Source of the DNA: Streptomyces beigongshangae
Lineage (GTDB): Bacteria; Actinomycetota; Actinomycetes; Streptomycetales; Streptomycetaceae
Reading direction: 5' to 3'
Assembly: GCF_019710745.1 (NCBI RefSeq)
Contig: NZ_JAHKJW010000012.1
Location: 94,179-158,178 of the forward strand
Length of the DNA: 64,000 bases
The first letter of the stretch is position 1. Each line of letters starts with the position of its first letter. This document shows, piece by piece, positions 7,991 to 20,800 of the stretch. The translations under genes were made by a program, and so were the position numbers. A model generated the notes under the pieces. It saw nothing but the letters and a program-made list of their open reading frames with translations, was not told the origin of the DNA and made no database searches.

Positions 7991-8320
7991 TCAACGTCGG
8001 TAGTCCTCGCGTACGGGATGGAAGATGTCGATTCCCCGGGCGGCGGTCCGCGCACGTGCGGAGTGGTCGACACCGCCGGGGATGACCACGGATTCGCCCG
8101 CCCCGAGCACGACGACCTCTTTGTCGACCGTCACCTCGAACGTGCCCTCCAGGCAATGGACGATCTGCTCGTGGGGGTGCTGGTGAACCGGCACGTCGCC
8201 GCCCTGGTCGAACTGCCACAGGGTGACCGTCATCGTGTCGCCGTGAATGAATTCGACACGTCCCTTCGGGAACATGTCGGTAATCACCGATGTGCCGGAA
8301 CGGTGCTTCTTCGCTGCCAT
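7991..8320 (-). CDS. Single-domain cupin, possible BacB/AerE-like isomerase
   Basis: Cupin of 109 aa with both metal-binding motifs: HQHPHEQ (His46, His48, Gln52) and VIPGGVDH (His86). In bacilysin and aeruginosin pathways a cupin (BacB, AerE) isomerises the exocyclic dihydro-hydroxyphenylpyruvate made by the decarboxylase, and position next to the decarboxylase-like gene suggests the same here. BacB is a two-cupin protein, whereas this one has a single domain. An AGGAG lies 5 bases ahead of ATG 8320; an ATG one codon upstream is also possible. It is the first gene of the - strand operon. Confidence 0.75.
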   Translation of the reverse strand: MAAKKHRSGTSVITDMFPKGRVEFIHGDTMTVTLWQFDQGGDVPVHQHPHEQIVHCLEGTFEVTVDKEVVVLGAGESVVIPGGVDHSARARTAARGIDIFHPVREDYRR

Positions 8321-8681
8321 CATCACTCCTGTGGTGGGCGCGGCGTGATACCGCCGGAACAATTCTGGGGGAGTTTTCCTCGAAGGGGTCAAAGAATTTC
8401 GAAGAGGGGGCGAAATTCTCATATGTGTCCCCTGGGTTTATGAGGAGAGCGTACCGCCGGGTGTCCCGGCAACGGGACACCCGGCAAGCTTTCCGCGGTC
8501 ATCCGCCGACTATTGGAAGGCTGTTGGCGTCCATTCCTTGACAGCCTGACCGATCGTTTTCATATGCTGGGAAAACCAGGTTAGGTGGTCAATTTGCGCG
8601 GGTTTCGAAGCGATTACTCCGCCAGGGCGCACAAGTGGGAATCCGCGCAGATCGCCGCACTGCATCGTTGAGGGAGGAACC
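8321..8681. promoter_or_regulatory. Divergent promoter region with two inverted repeats
   Basis: This gene-free stretch separates the - strand prephenate operon from the 2041-aa NRPS gene on the + strand and must hold both promoters. It is visibly less GC-rich than its flanks. Two inverted repeats stand out: AGAATTTCG/CGAAATTCT at 8393-8401 and 8411-8419, and a 13-bp pair GCCGGGTGTCCCG/CGGGACACCCGGC at 8456-8468 and 8473-8485 with a GCAA loop. Either could be an operator coordinating precursor supply with NRPS expression. Confidence 0.55.
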
Positions 8682-11600
8682 GTGGGGGGAGGGGCCGTGG
8701 GACGAGCGGGCACCGGTGCCGACGGTGGCGCACGATCTTTTCCGGAGCTGTTCGACCACTGGGTGACGGCGGTGCCCGATGCGGTGGCCGTGGAGTCCGG
8801 CACCGAGTCGTTGACCTACCGGGAGCTGCACGAACGGGCTGAACGGGTGGCGAGTGGGCTGCTCGCGTCCGGTGTGCGGGCCGAGTCCGTTGTCGCGGTC
8901 GCCTCGCGCAGGTCGGTGGACTGGGTGGTCGCGGTGCTCGGGGTGTTGCGTGCGGGTGCGGCGTACCTCCCGCTGGACACCTCGCACCCGGTCGGACGTC
9001 TCGTGTACATGATCAACGGATCCGGCTGCACCCTGGTACTGGTGGACAGGTCCGCCCTCACGGACCTGCCCGGGGTGACGGCGCGGGTTCTCGGTCTCGA
9101 CGAGCTCGACGGGGACGTCCCGGTGCCGGGGTTCCCGCGGCCCGCGCAGAGTGCCTACGTCATCTACACGTCGGGTTCCACCGGTCGGCCGAAAGGCGTG
9201 GTGGTCACCCACGGCGGACTCGCGGGGTTGGCCGCCACGCACTCCGGCCGGCTCGGCGTCACCCGGGGCAGCCGGATACTCCAGTTCGCCTCCCCGGGGT
9301 TCGACGCCTCGGTGTGGGAGCTGTGCATGGCCTTCTTCTCCGGCGGGACGCTGGTGCTGGCGGATGACGCGGCTCTCGCCCCGGGTGGCCCGCTCGCCGA
9401 GACTCTGACGAACCGTCAGATCACCCATGTGACGCTGCCGCCACCCGTGCTGGCCACGCTCCCGCCCGGAGCGATGCCCGCCGTCGAGTACCTGGTGGTC
9501 GCCGGGGACGCGACCACGCCGAATCTCGTCGAGGCATGGGCGGACGGCCGGAAGATGATCAACGCGTACGGCCCCACCGAGACCACGGTGTGTGCCACCA
9601 TGAGCGATCCGCTGGTCGCCGACGGCCGGACACCGACCATCGGACGGGCTGTCACGGGTGCGCGGGTGTACGTGCTGGACGCCGCGCTGCGTCCGGCCCC
9701 GCCCGGCGTCGTGGGCGAGCTGTACGTGTCCGGTCCCCTGCTGGCCCGCGGCTACTCGGGCAACCCGGGGGAGACCGGGGCCCGGTTCGTCCCGGACGTG
9801 TCGGGTCCGCCCGGCGGCCGGATGTACCGCACCGGGGACCTGGCGACATGGTCGGCGGAAGGCACCCTCGTCTTCCGCGGCCGGGCCGACACCCAGGTCA
9901 AGATCCACGGTGTACGCATCGAGACCCATGAGGTGGCGGCCGTTCTCGCCGGACATCCCGGTGTCGCGGACGCGGTGGTCGTGGTCCGTGAGACACGGTC
10001 GAGCAAGCAGCTCGTCGCCTACGTCGTGCCGCGGGAACGGGCGGAGCGGTCGGCCGGCGTGCCGAGGGACTCCTACGGAAGCCTGGCACTCGAACCGGTT
10101 CTCTCCGTCGGTGACCTGCGCGCGTTCGCCGCGCGGCTCCTGCCCGCGCCGATGGTTCCGGCGGCGTTCGTGCAACTGGACCGGATTCCCCTCACCCCCA
10201 ACGGAAAGCCCGATCTCCCGGCGCTGCCGGAGCCCCGGCAGCGGCAGACGGCGTACCGGGCGCCACGCGACGAGACGGAAGCGGCACTCGCGCAGCAGTT
10301 CGCCGAGGTGCTCGGGCTCGAGCAGGTGGGCGTCGACGACGATTTCTTCGCCGTCGGAGGCGACAGCATCCAGTCCATCCAGGTGGTCTCACGTGTGCGC
10401 GGGAGCGGTGTGCAGATCAGTGCCCGGGACGTTTTCGAGCGGCGGACGGTGGCCGCCCTGGCCGAACTCGTGGCAACGCGGTCAGTGGTGGGGCCGACCA
10501 CTGCGCTCGCCGAACTCGACGGCCGCGGCACCGGGACGATGCCGCTGCTGCCGGTCGCGCGGTGGATCCGGGGCTGGGGCCCGGGATTCGGCCGCTTCCT
10601 GCAGGCGATGGTGCTGTCCCTGCCCGAAAGGATCGACGAGGCGGCCCTGACCGCGACCCTGCAGACCGTGCTGGACCACCACGACATGCTGCGGGCACGT
10701 CTGGTCGGGGACGAGATCGAGGTGGCGCCCACCGGTACGGTTCCGCCCGCTGTGGACCGGGTCGACGGTGTCGACGCGTCCGGACCCGCCTGGCACCAGG
10801 CACTGGCGCGGGAGCTGGACAGGGCCGCCGCCGCCCTGGATCCGTCCTCGGGGGCCGTCGCCCGCTTCGTCTGGTTCGACGGCCGGCCGGGCAGGTTGCT
10901 CGTGGTTCTGCACCATCTTGTCGTCGACGGGGTGTCCTGGCGCATCCTGCAGTCCGATCTGGCCGACGCGTGGGCCGCCGTCCACGAAGGGCGGGAACCG
11001 CGGTTGCCCGAGGTGCGCACCTCGATGCGCAGATGGGCGCATGCGCTGGCCGACGAGGGACGTAACCCGCGGCGGCTGGCCGAACTGCCGATGTGGCGGT
11101 CGATCCTGGACGGGCCGGACCCGCTGCTCGGCGCGCGCCGGCTGGACCCGTCGGCCGATGTGGTCGGCGCCCTGGTCGAAGTGTCCGTGACCGTGCCGGT
11201 CCCGGTCACCGAGGCGCTGCTGACCACCGTGCCGTCGGTGTTCCGCGGCGAGGTGATGGACGGGCTGCTGGCCGCGCTGGCACTGGCGCTGGTCGCGCGG
11301 CGCCAGGCCCGGGGGGAGACCGAGTCGTCCGTGCTGGTCCGGCTGGAGGGGCACGGCCGGGAGGAGAGCGTGGTACCGGGAGCCGACCTGTCGCGGACGT
11401 TGGGGTGGTTCACCACCGTGTACCCGATCCGCCTCGATCTCGCCGGTGTCGACGTCGCCGGCGCGCTGACCGGCGGCCCGGCTGCGGGCCGGGCCGTCAT
11501 GCTGGCCAAACAGCGCCTGCGGACAGTGCCTGACAGAGGCATCGGGTTCGGACTGCTGCGGCACCTGAACGACGGCACCGCGGCGGTGCTCGAGGAGTGT

Positions 11601-14600
11601 TCGACGGCGCAGGTGGGCTTCAACTACCTCGGCCGTTTCGCCCTGGCGGACGCCGGGGCCTGGAGCCGGGTCGACGTGCCCCTGCTCCGTCAGCTGGACG
11701 CCGGCCAGGATCCGAAGATGCCCGCGCCGGCCGAACTGGACATCAACGCGAGCGTCATGGAGACGGACCAGGGGCCGCGGTTGCAGGCGGTGTTCACCGC
11801 GCCGCCGGGCGTCCTGGCCCGCCATGAGGTGCAGGAGCTCGCGGACCTGTGGCGTACCGCGCTGGACGGACTGGCCCGTCACGCGCTCACCCCCGGTGCC
11901 AGCGGGCTGGTGCCTTCTGACGTGGGCCTGGTGCCGGTCACGCAGGCCGATCTGGACGGGTGGGTGCAGCAGCACCCGAACCTGGTCGACGTCTGGCCGC
12001 TGACGCCTCTCCAGTCGGGCCTGCTGTTCCACAGCATGGAGGCCGGCTCGGGCTTCGACGCGTACCAGGTGCAGTACGTCCTCGGGCTGTCGGGACCGAT
12101 CGATCCGGCGCGCATGCGCGCGGCCGGGCAGCGACTGCTGGCGCGGCACGCGGGGCTGCGGTCGGTGTTCGCGCCCGACAGCCGAGGAGAGACGGTTCAG
12201 CTCATCCTCTCCGACGCCGATCTGCCGTGGCGCGTGGTCGACCACGGAGGCATGGAGGAGGGCACGCGCGTGGCCGCGTTCGAGCGGCTGCTCGCCGACG
12301 ACCTCCGGGAGCACTTCGACCCCGTGGTGCCGCCGATGCTGCGAATGACGCTCGTCCGCAGCGGGCCCGATGCGGCGGACCTGGTGCTGACCGCGCACCA
12401 CGCGGTCGTCGACGGCTGGTCGATCCCGCTGATCGTGCGGGAACTGCTGCTGCACCTCGGTTCCGACTCCGCGAAACTGCCGGAGGAACGCAGCCAACGG
12501 GACTTCCTAGAGTGGCGTGCCGGGCAGGACCCGAACGAATCCGCGGCCGCATGGGCGCGTGAGCTGGACGGGGTCGACGGGCCGACGCTGATCGGCGGCG
12601 GACACCGTGCCGACGGCGGTGAGGGAACGGGGCAGGTGGACGCCCCGCTCTCGGCGGCGGAGTCCGAAGCGGTCGCCGCGTGTGCCGCGCGGCTGGGGGT
12701 GACGGTGAACACCCTCGTCCAGACCGCGTGGGCGCTGCTGCTGTCGAGGATGACCGGTCGGCGGGACGTCGTCTTCGGAGCCGTCGTCTCCGGACGCCCG
12801 CCCGCGGTGCCGGGCGTGGACGCGATCGTGGGCATGCTGCTCAACACGGTGCCGGTCCGCCTGGACTGCGATCCCGCCCGTACGCTCGCCGAACTGGTCG
12901 TCGACCTGCAGCGCAGGCAGGCCACGCTGCTCGACCACCACCACCATGGACTCAGTGAGCTGCATCAGGCGTCCGGCATCACAGCGTTGTTCGACACGGT
13001 GGTCGGCTTCCAGTCGTTCCCACTCGACCGGACCGGCATCGCCGCCGCGGGCCGGGCGGCCGGACTGCGGGTGCTGGGGATCCGCTCCTTCACGGTGAGC
13101 CACTATCCGTTGGCCCTCATGGTGTTCGCCGAATCCGACAGTCCGCTGCGGCCCTGCGTGCAGTACCGGCGGGACGTGTTCGACCGGACGGCCGCAACCG
13201 ACATCGCGGCCAGGTTCTCCCGGATCCTGCGCCAGCTCGCGGAGGATCCGGCGATGCGCGCCGGTGCCGTGGACGTCCTCTCGGCGACCGAGCGGGGCAA
13301 CCCGGTCGCGGAGGAGTCCGTGCCCGTCCGGACGACGATCCCCGCGCTGCTCGCCGCGCGGGCGGCGCGTACCCCCGACGCTCTCGCGGCGTGGTGCGAC
13401 GAGGACTCGCTGACCTACCGGGAGCTCGACCGCAGGGCCACCGCGGTGGCGCTGGCATTGACCGGCCGCGGTGTCGCACCGCGGACCACGGTGTCGATTC
13501 GCATACCGCCCTCGCTGGATCTCGTGATCGCGCTGTTCGCGGTGATGCGCGCGGGCGGTTGCCTGGTGGCGGCGGAGGACGACGCGGACCTGGTGCTCAC
13601 CCACCTGCCCGTGCCGGCGGCCGGAGCCGGCGCGCCGGAGCCGGTGCACCCGGGCCGGATCGCTGCGCTGCTGCCGGTCTGGGGACATCCGGACCGCCGG
13701 ACCGTCGAGGTCAGCCACGCCGTGCTCGCCGCGCGCGTCGAACACGGTTCGCCGAACACCGGCCCGATCACCGGTGTCGCGGGTGACTTCGGTCTGTGGC
13801 TGACCGACGTGCTCGGCGCGGTGTGCGTCGGAGACGGATCGGAGATCGCCGCCGGTCCCGGCGCGCGGGACGACCTGACGAAGGGGGCGGCCGTGTACGC
13901 CACGAGCGAGGGCGGTCACACGCACGGTGCCTCGTTGTATCCCGATGAGCAGGTGACCGACGAGCTCCGGTTCGGTCCACCGCCCCCGGGCGTACGGCTC
14001 TACGTGCTGGACAACGCCCTCCGCCCCGCGCCACCGGGGGCCGTCGGCGAGCTGTACGTCTCCGGACCGACACTCGGGCTGGGTTATCACGGCCGGTCCG
14101 CGACGACCGCGGCCTGGTTCGTCCCGGATCCGTTCCGCCCGAACGGATCCCGTATGTTCCGCACCGGTGAGCCGGTGCGTCGCGGGCGGAACGGCGTTCT
14201 GGAGCACCTCGGCCGTACCGACGGACAGGTGACGGTGGACGGTGTGCGGATCAGCCTGCCGGCGGTCGAGGCGTCGCTGGCCGGGCACCCGGAGGTGGTG
14301 GAGGCCACCGTGGTGGCGGGGACCGGGCCCGGCGGCCCGAACCTGACGGCATATGTGGTGGGTACGGGTGTGGACACCGGTGAACTGACCGGATTCGCAG
14401 CCGGCCGGTTGCCCCGCTGCATGATTCCGGACGAGATCGTCCTCCTGACGTACATCCCCCGCCTGCCGAACGGCAGGGTCGACGTGTCCGCGCTGTCCTC
14501 GGCGCAACGGGCGGAGCGCGTCCACCGGGCGCCGCGCGACCGGCACGAGGCGGCGCTGTGCGCGTTGTTCGCGGAGGTGCTGGAGGTCGAGGACATCGGC

Positions 14601-14807
14601 CTCGACGACAATTTCTTCGAACTGGGCGGGACCTCTCTGACGGCGACGCGGCTCAGCAGTCGTATCCGCAAGGAACTGGGCGTCACCATCTCGATCCGGA
14701 CCATCTTCCAGTCCTCCGCCATCGTCGACCTGGCGCGTGCGGTCAGGGAAGCCGGCGAGTCCACCAGGCCAGGTCTGCGCCGGATGAACAGGAGTGGCCA
14801 GTCGTGA
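8682..14807 (+). CDS. NRPS, modules 1-2: A(Phe-like)-T-E, C-A*(dead)-T
   Basis: This 2041-aa synthetase has no N-terminal C domain, so it probably starts the chain. Module 1: A domain about 20-520 (TSGSTG near 162, YGPTETT, NGK), pocket code DAWTVAAVCK, the Phe code; T with GGDS near 560; an intact epimerase (HHLVVDG near 744, EGHGRE, FNYLG). Module 2: C domain with HHAVVDG near 1239, then an A-like region of about 400 aa (1540-1940) that lacks the TSGSTG loop and the YGPTE motif, reads RTGEP where RTGDL is expected, and has Arg1932 in place of the catalytic Lys. It cannot plausibly activate an amino acid. The T domain after it (GGTSL near 1984) looks functional, so it is probably charged in trans by the standalone A-T protein. 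The GTG start follows AGGGAGGAAC; the stop overlaps the next start (GTGA). Confidence 0.93.
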   Translation: MGGGAVGRAGTGADGGARSFPELFDHWVTAVPDAVAVESGTESLTYRELHERAERVASGLLASGVRAESVVAVASRRSVDWVVAVLGVLRAGAAYLPLDTSHPVGRLVYMINGSGCTLVLVDRSALTDLPGVTARVLGLDELDGDVPVPGFPRPAQSAYVIYTSGSTGRPKGVVVTHGGLAGLAATHSGRLGVTRGSRILQFASPGFDASVWELCMAFFSGGTLVLADDAALAPGGPLAETLTNRQITHVTLPPPVLATLPPGAMPAVEYLVVAGDATTPNLVEAWADGRKMINAYGPTETTVCATMSDPLVADGRTPTIGRAVTGARVYVLDAALRPAPPGVVGELYVSGPLLARGYSGNPGETGARFVPDVSGPPGGRMYRTGDLATWSAEGTLVFRGRADTQVKIHGVRIETHEVAAVLAGHPGVADAVVVVRETRSSKQLVAYVVPRERAERSAGVPRDSYGSLALEPVLSVGDLRAFAARLLPAPMVPAAFVQLDRIPLTPNGKPDLPALPEPRQRQTAYRAPRDETEAALAQQFAEVLGLEQVGVDDDFFAVGGDSIQSIQVVSRVRGSGVQISARDVFERRTVAALAELVATRSVVGPTTALAELDGRGTGTMPLLPVARWIRGWGPGFGRFLQAMVLSLPERIDEAALTATLQTVLDHHDMLRARLVGDEIEVAPTGTVPPAVDRVDGVDASGPAWHQALARELDRAAAALDPSSGAVARFVWFDGRPGRLLVVLHHLVVDGVSWRILQSDLADAWAAVHEGREPRLPEVRTSMRRWAHALADEGRNPRRLAELPMWRSILDGPDPLLGARRLDPSADVVGALVEVSVTVPVPVTEALLTTVPSVFRGEVMDGLLAALALALVARRQARGETESSVLVRLEGHGREESVVPGADLSRTLGWFTTVYPIRLDLAGVDVAGALTGGPAAGRAVMLAKQRLRTVPDRGIGFGLLRHLNDGTAAVLEECSTAQVGFNYLGRFALADAGAWSRVDVPLLRQLDAGQDPKMPAPAELDINASVMETDQGPRLQAVFTAPPGVLARHEVQELADLWRTALDGLARHALTPGASGLVPSDVGLVPVTQADLDGWVQQHPNLVDVWPLTPLQSGLLFHSMEAGSGFDAYQVQYVLGLSGPIDPARMRAAGQRLLARHAGLRSVFAPDSRGETVQLILSDADLPWRVVDHGGMEEGTRVAAFERLLADDLREHFDPVVPPMLRMTLVRSGPDAADLVLTAHHAVVDGWSIPLIVRELLLHLGSDSAKLPEERSQRDFLEWRAGQDPNESAAAWARELDGVDGPTLIGGGHRADGGEGTGQVDAPLSAAESEAVAACAARLGVTVNTLVQTAWALLLSRMTGRRDVVFGAVVSGRPPAVPGVDAIVGMLLNTVPVRLDCDPARTLAELVVDLQRRQATLLDHHHHGLSELHQASGITALFDTVVGFQSFPLDRTGIAAAGRAAGLRVLGIRSFTVSHYPLALMVFAESDSPLRPCVQYRRDVFDRTAATDIAARFSRILRQLAEDPAMRAGAVDVLSATERGNPVAEESVPVRTTIPALLAARAARTPDALAAWCDEDSLTYRELDRRATAVALALTGRGVAPRTTVSIRIPPSLDLVIALFAVMRAGGCLVAAEDDADLVLTHLPVPAAGAGAPEPVHPGRIAALLPVWGHPDRRTVEVSHAVLAARVEHGSPNTGPITGVAGDFGLWLTDVLGAVCVGDGSEIAAGPGARDDLTKGAAVYATSEGGHTHGASLYPDEQVTDELRFGPPPPGVRLYVLDNALRPAPPGAVGELYVSGPTLGLGYHGRSATTAAWFVPDPFRPNGSRMFRTGEPVRRGRNGVLEHLGRTDGQVTVDGVRISLPAVEASLAGHPEVVEATVVAGTGPGGPNLTAYVVGTGVDTGELTGFAAGRLPRCMIPDEIVLLTYIPRLPNGRVDVSALSSAQRAERVHRAPRDRHEAALCALFAEVLEVEDIGLDDNFFELGGTSLTATRLSSRIRKELGVTISIRTIFQSSAIVDLARAVREAGESTRPGLRRMNRSGQS

Positions 14808-17800
14808 TCCCCTTGTCTTTCGCACAGCGGCGGTTGTGGTTCGTCGACAGGTTCGAAGGGCCGTCGGCGACCTACAACGTCCCGTTCCGGCTCACCTTGG
14901 AGGGCCGTCTCGACGCTCCGGCACTGCGTGCCGCCGTGCACGACGTCGTCGCCAGGCACGAGAGCCTGCGCACCCTGATGGTGACGGACGGCGAGGGCGT
15001 GCCGTGCCAGGAGGTGCTCTCCGTCGACCAGGCGGTCGTAGACATGACCGTGATCGACGTGGCCGAACCGGATCTGGAGGCGGCGGTCGTGTCGGCTGCC
15101 GGGCAGGAACTGGACATCGCGGTGGACCTGCCGCTGCGGGCCACGCTGCTTCGCGTCCGCCCGGAGCTGCACGTACTGGTGCTGGTGATCCACCACATCG
15201 CCAGTGACGGCGAGTCGATGGCGCCGCTGGCCCGTGACCTGGCCGCCGCCTACACCGCACGGGTCCGGGACGAGGCGCCGGACTGGCCGGAACTCCCCGT
15301 CCAGTACGTCGACTACACCCTGTGGCAACGGGAGATGCTGGGCGACGAGACGGACCCGGAGAGCCTGCTGTCGAAACAGGCCGAGTACTGGCGCCAGGAG
15401 CTGGCCGGTATTCCTCAGCCGACCAGGCTCCCGCTCGACCGGCCGAGGCCGCCGGCTCCCAGCCACCGCGGCGACGTGGCCGGCGGTTCGCTGAGCCGTT
15501 CCGAACTGGCGGCGATCGAGGCACTGGCGCGGGCGCACGGAGTGACCGTGCCGATGGTGATGCAGGCGGGCCTGCTGGCCCTGCTCCAGCACCTCGGAGC
15601 GGGCACCGACATCGCCATCGGCTCGACGATCGCAGGGCGTACCGACGACCAGCTCGCCGACCTGGTCGGGTTCTTCGTCAACACGTGGGTGCTGCGTGCC
15701 GACCTGTCCGGCGGCCCGTCGTTCGGTCAGCTGCTGGAGCTGGTCAAGGACAAGGCGCTCAGCGCGTACGACAACCAGGACGCCCCCTTCGAGCGCCTGG
15801 TCGAGCTGGTGAACCCGGAGCGGTCCACCGCGTACCACCCGCTGTTCCAGGTGATGTTCACCTGGGAGGACGACTTCACCATCGATATCGAGCTGCCGGA
15901 CCTGTCCGCGCGGCTGGAGGTGCTCGACACCCGTACGGCCAAGTTCGACCTGGAGTTCAACCTCTTCCCCGACCCGGAGACCGGGGGCCTGCGCTGCTAC
16001 CTGGAGTACGCCACCGACCTGTTCGACCGCGGGACCGCGGCGGGTGTCGTGGCGCGGTACCTGGACCTGGTACGGCACCTGGCCGAGGTACCGGACCTGC
16101 CGGTGTCCCGCGCGGACACCCTGACCGCTGCCGAGCGCGACCTGCTGCTCGCGCAGTTCGCGGGCACCACGTCCGCCGTCCCCGCGCTCTCCGTCCCCGG
16201 CCTCGTCGACGTGCGGGCCGACGCCGACCCCCACGCGGTGGCCGTGATCAGCGAGGGCGTCCCGCTCACCTACGGCGAGCTGCGCACACGCGCCAACCGG
16301 GTGGCGAACGCACTGACCGGCCGGGGTGTCGGTCCCGAGGACCTGGTGGGCATCGCACTGCCGCGGACGGCCGCCCTGGTGGTCGGCATGCTCGGCATCC
16401 TCAAGTCCGGTGCCGCCTATGTGCCCATCGACCCGCAGTACCCGGGCAGACGGCTGGGCGCGATACTCGCCGACGCGCGGCCGAAGCTGGTCCTCACCGA
16501 CAGCGCGAGCTCGTCGGCGCTGCCCGCCGCGGACGTGCCGCTGATGCTGCTCGACCAGGACGTCGACGCGGCGGACGACGGTCCGGTCGACAGGGCCGCC
16601 CCGGACAACGCCGCGTACGTCATGTTCACGTCGGGCTCGACCGGCACGCCCAAGGGCGTCGTGATCACGCACGCCGGGGTGGTCAACGGCGTCCGCGCAC
16701 TCGCGGACGTCATCGGTGTGCGCACGGGCTCGCGCGTACTCGCCGCGACGTCGGTCAACTTCGACGTGTCGGTGTTCGAGATCATCACCCCTCTCTCCGT
16801 CGGCGGCTGTGTCGAGATCGTGCGCGACGGACTCGTCATCGGGGAGCGCGGCGGCTGGTCCGGCGACGTCGTCAGCACCGTGCCGTCAGTCCTCGCGGAG
16901 GTCCTCGACCAGGTGGCCGGGGACATCGGCGCCCCGACCGTCGTCCTGGCCGGCGAGGCGCTGCCGACCTCGCTGGTGCGCCGGATCCACGCTGCGGCGC
17001 CCGAGGCGCGGGTGGTCAACGCGTACGGGCAGACCGAGAGCTTCTACGCCACGACCTTCACGGCGACCGGTGACGGCGGGGAGGACGGGGAGCGCCCTGC
17101 CGCCCCGATCGGAACGCCGCTGGACAACATGCGGTGCTACGTCCTCGGCCCGGGCCTGCGGCCGGTACCGCCCGGCGTGGTCGGTGAGCTCTACGTCGCG
17201 GGTCTCATCGGCCGCGGCTATCACGGCCGCGGCGGACTGACCGCCTCCCGGTTCGTGGCCGATCCGTTCGGCCCGCCCGGTGCGCGGATGTACCGCACCG
17301 GCGACCTCGTCCGGGTCGGCCAGGACGGGGTCCACGAGTACGTCGGCCGCGACGACACCCAGATCAAGATCCGCGGCGTGCGCATCGAGACGGGCGAGGT
17401 GGAGGCCGCGCTCACCACACATCCCGGCGTCGCGCAGGCCGTGGTCACCGCCCACGAGGGCGGGTCGGGCAAGCACCTCGTCGGATACGTCGTCCCGGTC
17501 GCCGCCGGAGACCAGGGGTTCGGCGACGTGGACAGCCTCGGTGACCTGAACGTGGATCTGACGGCCGCGCTCTCCGCCCGGGACCTGCGCCGGTTCGCCG
17601 CAGAACGGCTGCCCGAGTACATGGTCCCCTCGGTCTTCGTCCTGTTGAACCGTCTCCCCCTGGCCCCGAACGGCAAGCTCGACCGGGCGGCGTTACCGGA
17701 ACCCGAGTTCGGCGCGGGGGAGTACCGCGCGGCGCGCACGCCCGACGAGGAGATCCTCACCCGCCTCTACGCCGAGGTGCTCGGAATCGAGCGGGTCGGC

Positions 17801-20800
17801 GTCGACGACGACTTCTTCGCCCTCGGCGGGGACAGCATCCGCTCGATCCAGATCGTGTCCCGCGCCAAGGCGGCCGGTCTGGAGATCACGCCGAGGGACG
17901 TCTTCGAGTGCCGGACGGCGGCGGAACTCGCGGCCAGGGCGGCGGGAGTGGTGGCCGGAGGCAGGACGGTGCTGGCCGAGCTGGAGGGCGGCGGAACCGG
18001 TTGGCTGCCGCTTCCGCCGGTGGCGAGGCACGTGCTTCACCTCGGCGGCGACGTGAACCGTTTCGCCATGTCCATGGTTGTCGAGCTGCCGGCGGGTATC
18101 CACCGGGACGGATTGCTGGCCACGCTCACCGCCGTCACCGACCACCACGACGCACTGCGGTCGCGGCTGGTGCCGGACGGCCTCGTGGTCGCCGCTCCGG
18201 GCGAGGTGGACGTGGCTCCCCTGGTCAGCAGGGTCGAATGGGACGCTCCCTGGGACCAGGACTGGCACGACCGCGCGGTGGCCGAACTGGACGCCGCCAC
18301 CGGACGACTTGCCCCGGCGGACGGATGCGTGGCCCAGTTCGTCTGGTTCGCCCCGCCGCAGGGGACGGGACGGTTGCTCATCGTGCTGCACCACCTGGTC
18401 GTCGACGGGGTGTCCTGGCGCGTCCTGCTGCCGGATCTGGCCGTCGCCTGGAAGCAGGTGCGCGACGGCGACACGGTCACGCTGCCGCCCGTCGCCACCT
18501 CGATGCGCAGATGGGCACACGCGCTGGTGACGGAGGCCAACTCGCCGCGGCGGACCGCCGAACTGCCGAAGTGGCGCGCGATCCTCGGGTCGGGGGACGC
18601 CACCCTCGGCGCCCGCCCGCTGGACCCGGCGATCGACGTGATGTCGACGGTCGGCCACGTGTGGCGGCAGGTGCCCGCCCCGGTCACCGAGCACCTGCTG
18701 ACCACACTGCCCACCGCCTACCACGGCGACGTCCAGGACGGCCTGCTCACCGCCCTGGCGATGGCGATGGCGCAATGGCGTCGCGGCCGAGGCGACTCGG
18801 CGGACCTCTCGTTGCTGGTGAACGTCGAGGGCCACGGCCGCGAGGAGCAGATCGTCCCGGGCACCGACCTGTCCCGCACGGTCGGCTGGTTCACCGTGAT
18901 GCACCCGGCGCGGCTCGACCTCGGCCAGATCGACATCAGCGGAGCGTTCGCCGGTACCCGGCAGGCGGGAGAAGCGGTCCGGGCGGTGAAGGAGCAACTG
19001 CGTGCAGTGCCGGACCGGGGCATCGGATACGGACTGCTGCGGTACCTGAACCCGGACACCGAGCCGGTCCTGCGGCGCTACCCGTCGCCCCAGGTCGGAT
19101 TCAACTACCTGGGGCGCTACTCCGCCACCGATATGCCCCGGCACCTGCACGACCTCGGCTGGTTGCAGGCCGACGGCACCACGGACCTCGTTGCGGAGCC
19201 CGATCCCGCCATGCCCGCGCTCTCGGTGCTCGACGTGCACGCGCTGGTCACCGACACCGCGGAAGGCCCGGCGCTGCTGGCGCGCTTCGACTACGCGTCC
19301 CACATCCTGACCGGCGACGACGTCGACGAGCTGGCCGGGATGTGGGAGCAGGCCCTGCGCGGCCTCGCGCGGCACGCGACCGAGCCCGGCGCCGGTGGGC
19401 TGACGCCGTCGGACCTGTCACTGGTGTCCGCGAGCCAGCACGAGATCACCGCCTGGGAGCAGGGCTACCCGGGACTGCGCGATGTCTGGCCGCTGACACC
19501 GATGCAGTCCGGCCTGCTGTTCCACGCTCAGCTCGCGGACGACGGCTTCGACGCCTACCGGATGCGGCTGGTGTTCCACCTGGAGGGCCCCGTCGACCCG
19601 GCCCGGACGCGTCGTGCCGGGCAGGCGCTGCTCGACCGTTACCCCAACCTGCGGGTCGCGTTCGCCCGCGACGCGGCAGGAGACCGGGTGCAGGTCGTGC
19701 AGGACCGGGTCGACCTGCCGTGGCGCCATGTCGACCTCGGCGCACTCGCCGAAGCCGAACGCGGGGCGGTCCTCGACGCGCTGCTCGACGACGAGCACGC
19801 CACGCACTTCGACCTCGCGGCGGCCCCGCTGCTGCGGCTCACCCTGGTCACCATCGGACCGGACCGGTCCGAACTGGTGCTCACCGCCCACCACGTGCTG
19901 TTCGACGGCTGGTCCGTGCCGCTGCTGATGCAGGACCTGCTCCACCTCTACGCGTCCGACGGGGACGATTCGGGACTGCCCAGGGTGCGCGGCTACCGCG
20001 ACTTCCTGCACTGGCTCGGCACACAGGACCACGAGGCCGGGGCGGCGGCCTGGGCACGGGAACTGGCCGGCATCGAGGAACCGACCCTGCTCGTCACCCG
20101 GCGGCCCGACGAGCCCGCCACCTCCGGTATCGGTCAGGTGGACGTCCCGCTCGGCGCGGACAGGGCGCAGGCTCTGGAGCGCCTGGCGAGCGAGCTCGGA
20201 CTGACGATGAACACCGTGGTACAGGGCGCCTGGGCCCTGGTGCTCGGCTACCTGACCGGGCGCACCGAGGTGGTCTTCGGCGCCGCCGTGTCCGGCCGGA
20301 CACCCGAGGTGGCCGGCATGGACTCGATGATCGGACTGTTCATCAACACGCTGCCGGTGCGGGTCGACTGCCGGCCGGCGCAGACCCTTCGCGGCCTGCT
20401 GACCGAGCTGCAGCGCCGCCAGGGCGCGCTGCTGGCGCACCAGCACCACGGGCTGCTCGACCTCCACCGGGCGACCGGGCTGAACGTGCTGTTCGACACC
20501 CTGGTCGGCTACGAGTCGTACCCGATCGACTCGGTCGCGCTCGCGGAGGCCAACGACGCCGCGGGCTTCCGGGTCACCGGTGTCAGTCCGCTCAGCGGCG
20601 CCCACTACCCGCTCGTGGTGATGGCGTTCGGTGACCCGAGGCTGCGTGTCGGCCTGCAGTACCAGCACGAGGTGTTCGACCGCCGGACCGTGGAGACCTT
20701 CGCGGCCCTCGTGGCACGGGTGCTGGAGCAGCTCGTCGCCGACCCGGACACCCGGGTGGCCCAGGTCGACCTCTCCGGGCCGGCGGAGCACGGCAGGGCC

